A stretch of DNA of 64,000 nt. It comes from Cecembia rubra (GTDB lineage: Bacteria; Bacteroidota; Bacteroidia; Cytophagales; Cyclobacteriaceae). Of the stretch, positions 55,629-64,000 are shown piece by piece. The first letter of the stretch is position 1; every line of letters begins with the position of its first letter. The position numbers were made by a program, and so were the translations under genes. The stretch covers positions 992,001-1,056,000 of the forward strand of contig NZ_PYGF01000001.1 in the NCBI RefSeq assembly GCF_003014575.1. The letters are read 5' to 3'. Under the pieces are notes generated by a model. The model saw nothing but the letters and a program-made list of their open reading frames with translations, made no database searches and was not told where the DNA came from.

Positions 55629-56501
55629 ATGAAATTAATAAGATTTGGTAGGCCAGGCCAAGAAAAACCAGGCATTGAAATAAATGAAACAAGGTTAGAC
55701 TGCTCCGCATTTGGAGAAGACTGGAATGAACAATTTCTTGGAAGCAATGGCATAGACAGGTTAAAGACCTGGCTGGAAAGCAATATTGATAAGCTTGAAA
55801 CAATTGACCAATCACAAAGATTGGGGCCACCTATTACAAGACCCTCCAAAATTATCTGCGTGGGCTTGAATTACTCACTTCATGCCAAAGAAAGTGGTAT
55901 GCCTCTACCTGAGGTTCCGATATTATTTATGAAAGCTACCTCTTCCCTTTGCGGCCCAAATGACCCCATCATAATTCCAAAAAACTCCACCAAAACAGAT
56001 TGGGAAGTGGAATTGGCAGTAGTGATTGGAAAAAAAGCCAGTTATGTAGAAAAAGTAAATGCTATGGATCATGTAGCAGGATATTGCCTTCATAATGATG
56101 TCAGTGAAAGGGACTTTCAATTGCACCATGGAGGACAGTGGGTAAAAGGGAAAAGTGCAGACCATTTCGCTCCGCTAGGACCTTACCTGGTCACCAAAGA
56201 TGAAATTCCTGACCCGCATAACCTTAGACTGTGGCTTGATGTAAATGGTGAAAAAATGCAGGATAGCAACACTTCGGATTTGGTTTTTGACATTCCTACC
56301 CTAATCTCTTACATCAGCCAATACATGACTCTATTGCCAGGAGATATTATATCTACCGGCACTCCTTCAGGCGTTGGCTTAGGATTAAAACCGCCGAGAT
56401 ATTTGAAAGATGGAGATGTGGTGGAGTTAGGTATAGATGGTCTGGGAAATGCCAAACAAGTAGCAATGGACTATGGCCACTTTAGATCAATGTTTGATTA
56501 A
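55629..56501 (+). CDS. Fumarylacetoacetate-hydrolase family enzyme, probable 2,4-diketo-3-deoxy-L-fuconate hydrolase
   Basis: 290 residues. FAH-fold marks: PSKIICVGLNYSLHAKESG, then TDWEVELAVVIGKKAS and CLHNDVSERDFQL, which supply the divalent-metal carboxylates, and TGTPSGVGLGLKPP at the end. Enzymes of this subgroup cleave 2,4-diketo-3-deoxy-L-fuconate to pyruvate and L-lactate in the non-phosphorylative L-fucose pathway. Specificity is inferred from the operon. Confidence 0.82.
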   Translation: MKLIRFGRPGQEKPGIEINETRLDCSAFGEDWNEQFLGSNGIDRLKTWLESNIDKLETIDQSQRLGPPITRPSKIICVGLNYSLHAKESGMPLPEVPILFMKATSSLCGPNDPIIIPKNSTKTDWEVELAVVIGKKASYVEKVNAMDHVAGYCLHNDVSERDFQLHHGGQWVKGKSADHFAPLGPYLVTKDEIPDPHNLRLWLDVNGEKMQDSNTSDLVFDIPTLISYISQYMTLLPGDIISTGTPSGVGLGLKPPRYLKDGDVVELGIDGLGNAKQVAMDYGHFRSMFD

Positions 56502-56520
56502 CAGTACTTCTCCAGTTTAA

Positions 56521-57351
56521 ATGAGAATAGATGCTCATCAACATTTTTGGCACTTTGATCCTATAAGGGACAGCTGGATCAATGACAGCATGAAGGTTAT
56601 TCAGCGGGATTTTTCCCCTGAAGACCTTCTATCTCATTTAATGAGCAAAAAAATTGATGGCAGCATCGCTGTTCAGGCAGATGAATCTCCACAGGAAACG
56701 CAGTATTTACTAGAACTTTCAAATAAACACACCTGGATTAAAAAAGTGGTGGGCTGGGTAGATTTATCGGCCAAAGACATCGAGGCCCAACTGGAAAGGT
56801 ACCAAGAAGAAAAAAACCTTGCAGGATTTAGAAAAATATTACAGGCGTTGCCACCCTCTGCAATGGAAGAAAAATCATTCCTAAATGGCATCCGCCTACT
56901 TTCAAAATACCAATTTACCTATGACATCCTGATTTTTCCCAAACACCTAAAGGCGACAATTGAATTAGTGAAAAAATTCCCCGATCAGGCTTTTATTGTT
57001 GACCACCTTGCTAAGCCCGACATTAAGAATGGAGAATTTGAAAGCTGGGCAAAGGATATAAAAGTACTTTCTTCGAATCCCAACCTTTATTGCAAGGTGT
57101 CTGGTATGGTAACAGAAGCTGATTGGAAAGGATGGAAAAAAGAGGAATTCAAACCCTACCTGGATCATATTACCAATAGCTTTGGTACCGAAAGACTAGT
57201 TTACGGAAGCGATTGGCCAGTATGCTTGTTAGCTGCCAGTTATAATGATGTATTTGATCTGGCCTGGGATTATTTTGAGACTTTCTCTGGGGATGAAAAA
57301 GCAGGCATTTTTGGAGAGAATGCCTGCAAATTTTATAGAATCAATTCTTAA
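56521..57351 (+). CDS. Amidohydrolase-superfamily lactonase, probable L-fuconolactonase
   Basis: 276 residues. Starts MRIDAHQHFWHFDPIRDSW, the pattern of the COG3618 lactonases (fuconolactonase / 4-sulfomuconolactonase type), with metal ligands in DAHQHFW, FIVDHLAKPD and RLVYGSDWPVCLLAASY. It opens L-fucono-lactone to L-fuconate. Its neighbours on both sides are the dehydrogenases and hydrolase expected of the same pathway; 19 bases after the FAH gene. Confidence 0.87.
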   Translation: MRIDAHQHFWHFDPIRDSWINDSMKVIQRDFSPEDLLSHLMSKKIDGSIAVQADESPQETQYLLELSNKHTWIKKVVGWVDLSAKDIEAQLERYQEEKNLAGFRKILQALPPSAMEEKSFLNGIRLLSKYQFTYDILIFPKHLKATIELVKKFPDQAFIVDHLAKPDIKNGEFESWAKDIKVLSSNPNLYCKVSGMVTEADWKGWKKEEFKPYLDHITNSFGTERLVYGSDWPVCLLAASYNDVFDLAWDYFETFSGDEKAGIFGENACKFYRINS

Positions 57352-57368
57352 TCTGAACCAAAAGTACT

Positions 57369-58157
57369 ATGAATTTACAATTGACCAATAGGGTATTTTT
57401 GATTTCCGGAGGTGCTAAGGGCATAGGTGCCGCCATTAGTAAAACCATAGCTGAGGAAGGAGGGATACCTGTCTTCATTGATCCCTCCCATGATGAAGGG
57501 GCATTGCTTCTTTCAGAAATAGAAAGAATGAACCAAAAAGGAATGCAGATTCCTATAAGGTTAAATCTTCCAAGTGATGCTCGAAAAGCTGTTGAAAAGA
57601 CTGTAGAGAAATTTGGCAGAATTGATGGGATTGTAAATAATGCTGGCGCTAATGACGGTATAGGCTTGGAAAGCGGTGATCCTGATATGTTCAGAAAATC
57701 GGTGGAAAAAAACCTTGGCCACTATTATGATCTAGTGCATTATGCCTTACCCCATTTAAAGATTACCAAAGGCAGCATTGTAAACATAAGCAGCAAAACC
57801 GCTGTCACAGGTCAAGGCAACACTAGTGCATACACAGCTGCCAAAGGGGCTCAATTGTCTTTGACAAGGGAATGGGCAGTTGAACTTTTGACTTATGGCA
57901 TTAGGGTAAATGCGGTAATTCCCGCAGAAGTTATGACACCACTTTATAGGCGCTGGATAGATACCTTTGAAAACCCTCAGGAACAATTGGATTTGATCCA
58001 GTCCAGAATTCCCTTGGGAAACAGGATGACTACTGCCCAAGAAATTGCCGACACCGTAGTATTCCTGCTTTCTGATAAATCTTCCCATACCACAGGCCAA
58101 TGGATTTATGTAGATGGAGGATATACCCACCTCGATAGGGCCATAGGACGGAATTGA
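57369..58157 (+). CDS. SDR-family dehydrogenase, probable L-fucose dehydrogenase
   Basis: 262 residues. SDR motifs: SGGAKGIGAAI (cofactor), NNAGANDG, catalytic serine in NISSKTAVTG and YTAAK, and HTTGQWIYVDGGYTHLDRA at the end. This pattern agrees with the SDR L-fucose dehydrogenases that make L-fucono-1,5-lactone. It is less certain than the lactonase call, because the SDR family is broad. Follows the lactonase after 17 bases. Confidence 0.78.
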   Translation: MNLQLTNRVFLISGGAKGIGAAISKTIAEEGGIPVFIDPSHDEGALLLSEIERMNQKGMQIPIRLNLPSDARKAVEKTVEKFGRIDGIVNNAGANDGIGLESGDPDMFRKSVEKNLGHYYDLVHYALPHLKITKGSIVNISSKTAVTGQGNTSAYTAAKGAQLSLTREWAVELLTYGIRVNAVIPAEVMTPLYRRWIDTFENPQEQLDLIQSRIPLGNRMTTAQEIADTVVFLLSDKSSHTTGQWIYVDGGYTHLDRAIGRN

Positions 58158-58236
58158 TCAATATTTTCAATGGATGCAAAAAATCACAGCTAACAAAGTT
58201 TTACCAAAACCAGTCCCAAGATGACCTAAAACAAAT

Positions 58237-59544
58237 ATGAAAAAATCTCCCTTAATCCCTGGTCAGTTACTATTTCCATTTGTACTTATCACTTCCCTTT
58301 TTGCATTATGGGGATTTGCCAATGACATTACCAACCCTATGGTGGCTGCATTTAAAAGAGTGCTTGAACTCAACAATGTCCAAGCTTCCTTGGTACAGTT
58401 GGCTTTTTATGGAGGTTATTTTACAATGGCACTACCCGCCGCATTATTTATCAAAAAATACAGTTATAAAACAGGAGTATTGATCGGGCTGGGACTGTAT
58501 GCTGTTGGAGCTATACTTTTCTATCCAGCCGCTGCTTGGGAGAGTTATTTCTTTTTCCTGATAGCGCTTTATATTCTTACTTTTGGACTGGCATTTCTTG
58601 AGACAACTGCAAATCCCTATGTACTTTCCATGGGACCGGAAGAAACAGCCACCAGAAGATTGAACCTGGCACAGGCATTCAATCCTATGGGAGCACTTGC
58701 AGGACTTTTTGTAGCCAAAGAGTTTATTTTAAATGCCCTAAAATCCAATGATACCGATGAAAGTGGCAATGTGATTTTCAATTCCTTGGATGAAAGTACA
58801 AAAGCCATCATTCGCAGCAATGACCTAATGGTAATCAGAGATCCTTATGTTTTGTTGGGCTTAGTGGTGATTGGTCTTGCAGTGGTTATTGCCATTGTTA
58901 AGATGCCCGAAAATAAATCTGGAAATAACAGCCTGGACTTCTTGCCTTCCATGAAAAGACTTTCTAAAAATTCCGGATTTTTGGAAGGAGTAATAGCCCA
59001 AATGTTTTATGTAGGAGCGCAGATCATGGTTTGGACCTACATTTACCAATATGCAGAAGTCCTTGGAATTGACAATGCTTCTGCTGTCAATTATGCCTAT
59101 ACTGCTCTGGCTTTATTCCTGATTGGAAGATGGATTTGTACTTTCCTGTTGAGGTATCTAAAACCGGCCCGCCTATTGCTGTATTTCTCAATTTTGGCGG
59201 CTTTCTTTACTTTAGGTGCGATTTTTATTCAAGGTATGCTGGGATTGTACAGTTTAGTTGGTATCTCATTTGCCATGTCCTTGATGTTCCCTACCATTTA
59301 TGGTATTGCTCTTGATGGTCTTGGTGAAGATGCTAAATATGGGGCTGCATTTTTGGTAATGGCAATCGTAGGAGGGGCGATTATGCCTACCTTACAGGGA
59401 GTAATTTTGGATTTTGGGGGATCTGGTTACAATGACATACTTATCCTGGGTGTTCCTGAGGTGAATTTTTCCTTTATTCTACCACTTTGCTGCTTTTTTA
59501 TAGTGGCATGGTTTGCCTGGAGAAGGTTAAGTCCTAATAGTTAA
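58237..59544 (+). CDS. fucP: L-fucose:H+ symporter family MFS transporter
   Basis: 435 residues, twelve predicted membrane helices. FucP-family marks: LFALWGFANDITNPMVAAFK (the N-D pair in helix 1), LVQLAFYGGYFTMALPA, ETTANPYVLSMGPEETATRRLNLAQAFNP (read in parts), and YAEVLGIDNASA. It brings L-fucose (or a related sugar) into the cell and completes the catabolic operon. It lies 79 bases after the second SDR gene and overlaps the converging Nudix gene by 11 bases. Confidence 0.9.
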   Translation: MKKSPLIPGQLLFPFVLITSLFALWGFANDITNPMVAAFKRVLELNNVQASLVQLAFYGGYFTMALPAALFIKKYSYKTGVLIGLGLYAVGAILFYPAAAWESYFFFLIALYILTFGLAFLETTANPYVLSMGPEETATRRLNLAQAFNPMGALAGLFVAKEFILNALKSNDTDESGNVIFNSLDESTKAIIRSNDLMVIRDPYVLLGLVVIGLAVVIAIVKMPENKSGNNSLDFLPSMKRLSKNSGFLEGVIAQMFYVGAQIMVWTYIYQYAEVLGIDNASAVNYAYTALALFLIGRWICTFLLRYLKPARLLLYFSILAAFFTLGAIFIQGMLGLYSLVGISFAMSLMFPTIYGIALDGLGEDAKYGAAFLVMAIVGGAIMPTLQGVILDFGGSGYNDILILGVPEVNFSFILPLCCFFIVAWFAWRRLSPNS

Positions 59545-59947
59545 AGTGTTTGATAAATTCCAATACATTTGGATACATCGACTCCTTTATCTGTAAGACT
59601 TCCTCTGGAGTATAAAATCTTATCTCCAAACATTCCGGGCTTGGAGTAAAATCCAGATGATGGACTTTTGTCTCGTAGACGGCATTAACAATATATTGGT
59701 TCTTGGGATTGATGGTTGGAAAAAAATAAAGGGGATGCTCTGAAATATAGGACACTTTAAGCCCCATCTCTTCCATGAGTTCACGGGTAATACCTTGTTG
59801 GGGGCTTTCCCCAAAATCCAACCCCCCTCCAGGAAGTTCCCAAAAGCCATTCTCCTCTTTTAATAGGAGGAATCTTTTTTGATCATCCAAAATCAGGGCT
59901 TTGACCGAAACACGGTAAAAACATGCTGGGACAATTAAATCATTCAT
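59534..59947 (-). CDS. Nudix hydrolase
   Basis: 137 residues. A complete Nudix box: G-G-G-L-D-F-G-E at about 42-49 followed by ELMEEMGL (GX5EX7REUXEEXGU with E for the R position reading RELMEEMG). Such enzymes hydrolyse nucleoside diphosphate derivatives; the substrate is not deducible. Its 3' end overlaps fucP by 11 bases on the opposite strand. Confidence 0.9.
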   Translation of the reverse strand: MNDLIVPACFYRVSVKALILDDQKRFLLLKEENGFWELPGGGLDFGESPQQGITRELMEEMGLKVSYISEHPLYFFPTINPKNQYIVNAVYETKVHHLDFTPSPECLEIRFYTPEEVLQIKESMYPNVLEFIKHFNY

Positions 59948-59968
59948 CTAGGTACAGAATTTACATTA

Positions 59969-60991
59969 TTAGCCTTCTTCAATTGCAATTTCCCGCATCA
60001 ATCTCCCTAAAATATCCGATCCTGAGATGATCTTTTGGTATTTATCTGTCCAAAGGAGGGCCAGATCTTCATCTATGACATCATCCTCCGGTCCCTTTGG
60101 CTGGACCTTCCATCTTTCCAAAATTTTCCCGACAGGATAGTCCATATCATAAATTACCAAAGGAATATGGCAAAATTCTAAAGGATTACCTGACTTATTT
60201 CTAAGGAGAAAATTATTGACAAATGCATTAAAATTCAAGACCTTTCGAGGGTGCCCGTTAGCCTTATCCAGGATAATTACCCACTTTTTTCCCGATTTGG
60301 CCAATTCTTGGAGAAATGGATCTTTGGAACTTCTTTTTATTTCAGGGAAAATAGGTTTTGAACCATCAAAGGGCAAGGTAATGATACTAATCGGATCAAT
60401 TTCCTCCCCTTCTTTGTATGCCGGCAAATCGTCTAACCTCAGGAAATTAACCGCTCCTCTTGCTTCCAACCTTCCAAGCTCAGTCTTGGCGTTTTTTGCC
60501 TGATATTTCAATAATGAAATCAGTTCACTCTTCCGTAACCATGGGATAGGCTCCAATCCTAAAAAATGATCTAAAAGCACACCGGAAGGTTTGGCCAATG
60601 GCCAAAGTATAACTTTATAAAATTTCAATACAGGGGAGAGTTTTGCCCCGATTTTCAATGCGTGCCTTGTAAAATAAGCCTGAGGGAATATTTCTCCTGC
60701 AAATGTGATAACAATAGTAGAAAAGAAAAAAGAACCAAGTCCAAGCAAAACAGAATCAGCCAAAAGGGTAAGTAAAACATTTACTCCTACATTACCCCAT
60801 AATATGGTTGCTAAAGTAAAATTGGCATCTCTTCTTAAGGAAAGAACCCTCTTTGCCAATAAATCCCCTCCATCAGCGGCAACTTCCAGACGTAACCTGC
60901 TTAGGCTGAACAAGGCGATATTGAGCCCGGAAAAAGTGGCAGATTGGGTAATACAAACAAAAATGGCAATCCATATCCAAATTGATTCCAT
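59969..60991 (-). CDS. CNNM/DUF21 transmembrane-domain protein
   Basis: 340 residues. The N-terminal part is the CNNM domain: a first helix, then SGLNIALFSLSRLRLEVAAD, LATILWGNVGVNVLLTLLAD and the GEIFPQAYFTRHAL segment (E-P at the core of the ion site). The C-terminal region, where CBS domains are expected, is diverged (GKKWVIILDKANGHPRKVLN). CNNM/CorB proteins export Mg2+ in other bacteria. Starts just upstream of the aromatic-pathway genes on the same strand, 82 bases from maleylacetate reductase. Confidence 0.85.
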   Translation of the reverse strand: MESIWIWIAIFVCITQSATFSGLNIALFSLSRLRLEVAADGGDLLAKRVLSLRRDANFTLATILWGNVGVNVLLTLLADSVLLGLGSFFFSTIVITFAGEIFPQAYFTRHALKIGAKLSPVLKFYKVILWPLAKPSGVLLDHFLGLEPIPWLRKSELISLLKYQAKNAKTELGRLEARGAVNFLRLDDLPAYKEGEEIDPISIITLPFDGSKPIFPEIKRSSKDPFLQELAKSGKKWVIILDKANGHPRKVLNFNAFVNNFLLRNKSGNPLEFCHIPLVIYDMDYPVGKILERWKVQPKGPEDDVIDEDLALLWTDKYQKIISGSDILGRLMREIAIEEG

Positions 60992-61073
60992 AAGGATGCG
61001 TTTAAGGAAAGTTAAAAAATATGAAATTGAAAAGCTATCGAACGGAAAGGAATATAAGGAAAAAAAGCGCTTT

Positions 61074-62117
61074 TCAATAAGCGCTTTCCAACATCATATT
61101 TAAGTGATCCCTGATCATTGGGGCAGGATTGGGATAGGTCATCTGCATCAAAAAATCCACTGCCTTTGGAATATCTTCCTTCGAAAGTCCAAGATCCTGC
61201 AAACTAAAACCTGAACCTAAATTTTCCTGTAACGCTCTCAAAGTCTTGTAGGGCAAAGGATTTTCAAATATACTCTGAAAATTCTGCTGCGTGTTTTCAT
61301 TTAAAAAATCCCATTGATATTTAAGAACATATGGCAAAAGAAGGGTATGGATTTTTGAATGCTCCAAATTAAAATTGCCCCCTAAAACGTGTGCAGCTTT
61401 ATGATGAAGACCCATATTTACCTCACATAGCACCTTTCCCCCAACATACGCTCCAAACATTAACTTTTCATTGATATCTGATGTCATCACTTTTTCCTCT
61501 GACAAGGACTTTAATCCTTCAAAGAGAATTTTTAACCCCAAATCTGCCAAAGCATTTATAATTGGATTGGATTCAGGGGAATAAAGCGCCTCCACCAAGT
61601 GGGCCATTGCATTAAATGCAGATGGAACAGCCAAATCAAGGGGCATTCCCAAAGAAAGAAAGGGATCATAAAATACTTTTTGTGGATGTACCCTGTCGTT
61701 CCTTTTAACGGTTTTAACACCATTGTGGGAAATACCATAAATATTGGTCATTTCTGATCCTGAATAGGTAGTAGGTACAGCCCAAAGTTCCGCACTTGAG
61801 TTCAAAATTAAGGCTTTGCCCAAACCAATAGCGGAACCACCGCCAAGGCAAAGTATAATATTCACTTCCTTGTCTTCTAGGAATTCACCGGCTTCTTCCA
61901 CTAAACCTTGAGGTACATGCTGAATGACTTTGTCGAAATGAAAAACCTCTCCTACTTTTTCATGCAGCTTAAGTTTTTCTACCAGGTCCCCATACCTCCG
62001 ACTTCCAATGAATGCAATATTGGGTTTATTATCAGGTAACTCCTCCTCTAATGCTTCAAAAATCGGCTTTCCAAAAATTACCTTTACGGCATGTGTTTTA
62101 TAATTAAATGGAATCAT
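61074..62117 (-). CDS. Maleylacetate reductase (iron-containing alcohol dehydrogenase family)
   Basis: 347 residues, the standard length. NAD binding in LCLGGGSAIGLGKAL, then VPTTYSGSEMTNIYGIS, which is typical of maleylacetate reductases, and histidines in AHLVEALYSPE, MGLHHKAAHVLGG. It reduces maleylacetate to 3-oxoadipate at the end of hydroxyquinol or chlorocatechol breakdown. The genes upstream on the same strand encode thiolase and CoA-transferase for 3-oxoadipate, which supports the call strongly. Confidence 0.88.
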   Translation of the reverse strand: MIPFNYKTHAVKVIFGKPIFEALEEELPDNKPNIAFIGSRRYGDLVEKLKLHEKVGEVFHFDKVIQHVPQGLVEEAGEFLEDKEVNIILCLGGGSAIGLGKALILNSSAELWAVPTTYSGSEMTNIYGISHNGVKTVKRNDRVHPQKVFYDPFLSLGMPLDLAVPSAFNAMAHLVEALYSPESNPIINALADLGLKILFEGLKSLSEEKVMTSDINEKLMFGAYVGGKVLCEVNMGLHHKAAHVLGGNFNLEHSKIHTLLLPYVLKYQWDFLNENTQQNFQSIFENPLPYKTLRALQENLGSGFSLQDLGLSKEDIPKAVDFLMQMTYPNPAPMIRDHLNMMLESAY

Positions 62118-62144
62118 CGGTATATTTTTAATAAGTTAATTCAC

Positions 62145-63353
62145 TCAGGATACCCGTTCAACAACCACGGCATAACCCTGGCCAACACCTACACAAAGTG
62201 TGGCGATTGCATACTTTTTTTGATGGAGTACTAGCTCCTCTACTGCAGTTTGTAAAATCCGGGCTCCAGTCATACCCAATGGATGTCCCAGTGCTATGGC
62301 TCCTCCATTGGGATTGATACGGGGATCATTGTCCTTTAATTTCCATTCCCTAATGCAGGCCAAAGATTGTGCTGCAAAAGCCTCGTTGAGTTCAATCACG
62401 TCCATGTCTTCCCAGTTTAACCCTGCTTTTGCTAAGGCTTTATTTGCAGCTTCGACAGGGCCAATACCCATGATTCTCGGTTCCACTCCTACTACTTGTG
62501 AACTCAAAATCCTGGCTTTTGGCTTTAATCCGTATTTTACAACTGCATCTTCAGAGGCTATCAACATTGCAGCAGCACCATCATTCAGACCGGATGCGTT
62601 CCCTGCAGTTACAGTCCCATCCTTTTTGAAAGCTGGTTTCAATGCTGCCAATTTTTCCAAAGTAGTATCTTCCCTTATAAATTCATCTTCTTCGAACCGA
62701 AGAATTTCACCTTTCTTGGAAGCTATATCCACTGGAATTATCTCTTTGCTCAACCGTCCATTTTCTCTAGCCGAAGCTGCTTTCATCTGACTTTGATAAG
62801 CAAATAAATCCTGATCTTCTCTGGAAATACCATACATCTCTACCAAATTCTCAGCGGTAATTCCCATAGGATCTGAACCATACATTTTCTCCATCTTTGG
62901 GTTAACAAAACGCCAACCAAAACTTGAGTCATACATCTGGGCGTCATTACCGAAGGCAGAGCTCGGTTTTGCTATCACATAGGGTCCGCGGGTCATATGC
63001 TCCACCCCTCCTGCAATAAACAAATCTCCGTCACCTGCCATAATTGCCCTTTTGGCATGAACAACAGCCGATAAGCCGGAAGAACATAACCTGTTAATGG
63101 TTTCTCCTGGAACCGATACCGGAAGCCCTGCCAATAAGGACGCCATTCGGGCAACATTCCGGTTATCTTCACCCGCTTGATTATGGCAACCCAAAATCAC
63201 ATCATCTAAGGCATCTTTTGGTAGTTCGGGAAATCTATCCATCAAACCTTTGATGACATAAGCCGCCAGGTCATCTGCCCGCATTGAGGATAGCCCCCCT
63301 TTAAACTTTGCAATTGGGGTCCTGACTGCATCAATGATATATACGTTTCTCAT
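62145..63353 (-). CDS. pcaF: 3-oxoadipyl-CoA thiolase (acetyl-CoA acyltransferase)
   Basis: 402 residues of thiolase family. Catalytic Cys in INRLCSSGLSAVVHAK, then NEAFAAQSLA, H in GGAIALGHPLGMTG and the second Cys in ATLCVGVGQGYAVVVE. It is close to PcaF-type enzymes (MRNVYIIDAVRTPIAKFKGG) that cleave 3-oxoadipyl-CoA into succinyl-CoA and acetyl-CoA; a fatty-acid thiolase is the alternative. Its start overlaps the CoA-transferase stop by 4 bases, and maleylacetate reductase follows 27 bases later. Confidence 0.85.
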   Translation of the reverse strand: MRNVYIIDAVRTPIAKFKGGLSSMRADDLAAYVIKGLMDRFPELPKDALDDVILGCHNQAGEDNRNVARMASLLAGLPVSVPGETINRLCSSGLSAVVHAKRAIMAGDGDLFIAGGVEHMTRGPYVIAKPSSAFGNDAQMYDSSFGWRFVNPKMEKMYGSDPMGITAENLVEMYGISREDQDLFAYQSQMKAASARENGRLSKEIIPVDIASKKGEILRFEEDEFIREDTTLEKLAALKPAFKKDGTVTAGNASGLNDGAAAMLIASEDAVVKYGLKPKARILSSQVVGVEPRIMGIGPVEAANKALAKAGLNWEDMDVIELNEAFAAQSLACIREWKLKDNDPRINPNGGAIALGHPLGMTGARILQTAVEELVLHQKKYAIATLCVGVGQGYAVVVERVS

Positions 63354-64000
63354 TTTTGGGAATGGGTATGGGCGATAGACGTTCTATATTGTAAATCTCT
63401 CAGTACATGTAAGTACTCCAGTGACGGTACTTCTGTCACCGCTAGGTTTTCAGATATTTTCAAATCCCATCCGGTATTATCCTTTATTTCCTGTATGCTG
63501 ATTCCCGGATGAATTGAAGTCAGTTCAAATTCCTTTGATTCAGGATTCGGTCTTAGGATACCCATATCTGTAATGATACATTGGGGCCCTTCTCCAGGGA
63601 TTCCCATTTTTCTCCTCTCATCCCCCCCATTAAGGTAGCCTGCTGATGTGATAAAATCCACTTTTTCTACAAAAGCCCTTATGTTGTGTTTCATGATCAC
63701 GAAGGTGTTCTTCGCATTGGAAGCTATTTCAGGCGCCCCACCGGCACCTGGTAAGCGGACTTTTGGTTTTTTATATGGTCCAATCACTGTAGAATTGATA
63801 TTCCCAAATTTATCAATTTGTGCTCCGCCAAGGAAACCCACATCCACTTTTCCTCCCTGAAGCCAGTAATTGAAAATTTCAGGCACAGAAACTACTGTGC
63901 TGGCTGTTTCAGCCAAAATATCATCCCCAATAGAAAGGGGGAGTAGATGTGGCTTGGTATCAATTGTCCCGGACTCATAAATCAGGACAATATCAGGTGC
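63350..64000 (-). CDS. CoA-transferase subunit beta, 3-oxoadipate type (partial, cut by window end)
   Basis: The open frame runs to the window edge, giving 216 residues plus stop without a start codon; a TTG at 63916 is only internal. It contains VLIYESGTID, whose glutamate would be the CoA-ester nucleophile, then VDVGFLGGAQIDKFGNINST, PGAGGAPEIASNAK and GPQCIITDMGILRP, typical of the beta subunits of the glutaconate/3-oxoadipate CoA-transferase type (different from the SCOT-type pair at 14.3-15.9 kb). It would activate 3-oxoadipate with CoA from succinyl-CoA for the thiolase next door. The alpha subunit is expected just upstream, beyond 64000. Confidence 0.87.
   Translation of the reverse strand, partial: APDIVLIYESGTIDTKPHLLPLSIGDDILAETASTVVSVPEIFNYWLQGGKVDVGFLGGAQIDKFGNINSTVIGPYKKPKVRLPGAGGAPEIASNAKNTFVIMKHNIRAFVEKVDFITSAGYLNGGDERRKMGIPGEGPQCIITDMGILRPNPESKEFELTSIHPGISIQEIKDNTGWDLKISENLAVTEVPSLEYLHVLRDLQYRTSIAHTHSQK

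Overview
The window is 64 kb of chromosomal DNA from a low-GC member of the Bacteroidota, most likely Cytophagales/Cyclobacteriaceae (the Algoriphagus-Aquiflexum-Cecembia type; the genus is an inference). Evidence: type IX secretion (T9SS) C-terminal domains of type A and type B, a PorP/SprF partner protein, families typical of the phylum (DUF3098, DUF5683, the PdeM nuclease), and Bacteroidota promoters of the form TTG-N20-TAnnTTTG with hardly any Shine-Dalgarno signal. Most of the window is ordinary core genome. I see no insertion sequence, prophage, CRISPR array or recognisable defence island.

Layout. 1-6.2 kb: the start of a response regulator gene, three tandem secreted amidohydrolase-family proteins (only the middle one keeps the metal ligands), a YbjQ-type protein and a DUF2807-type lipoprotein. 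6.3-9.5 kb: a SAM riboswitch followed by metY, metX and a VOC protein, so methionine synthesis is under SAM control. 10-14.3 kb: pdeM, then the compact envelope/RNA/flavin operon ftsX-DUF3098-uppP-truB-ribF. 14.3-16 kb: the two subunits of a 3-oxoacid CoA-transferase. 16-25 kb: purL, a LysE-type exporter coupled to a bacterial GH3 enzyme, a YggS protein, DUF423, a PBP4-type peptidase and a PH-domain protein. 25-34 kb: pyrG, yidC, a UPF0173 hydrolase, parA-parB, DUF5683, dapB, lepB, ung. 34-39.7 kb: apaG, two methyltransferases, a membrane-anchored coiled-coil protein, rpsF-rpsR-rplI, a hemolysin III protein and tRNA-Gln(TTG).

39.8-53.6 kb is the cell-surface and secretion part: small lipoproteins, a 1512-residue multidomain secreted nuclease/phosphatase-fold protein with a type A T9SS tail, an acyltransferase, a cyclophilin, a Gfo/Idh/MocA oxidoreductase, and an 1139-residue protein with 21 tandem thrombospondin type 3 repeats and a type B T9SS tail, followed one base later by its probable PorP/SprF partner.

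53.7-59.5 kb is a catabolic island: an AraC-type regulator divergent from SDR - FAH hydrolase - lactonase - SDR - FucP transporter. It fits the non-phosphorylative L-fucose route to pyruvate and lactate, but the fuconate dehydratase is not in the cluster. 59.5-64 kb: a Nudix hydrolase, a CNNM/DUF21 membrane protein, then maleylacetate reductase, 3-oxoadipyl-CoA thiolase and a CoA-transferase beta subunit cut by the window end. These last three form the lower part of an aromatic (hydroxyquinol/3-oxoadipate) pathway.

The most interesting leads are the two apparently catalytically dead amidohydrolase paralogues, the GH3-LysE coupled pair, the layered expansion of the thrombospondin repeats, the incomplete fucose pathway with a candidate operator, and several long palindromes between core genes. 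I did not find a clear new multi-gene system.
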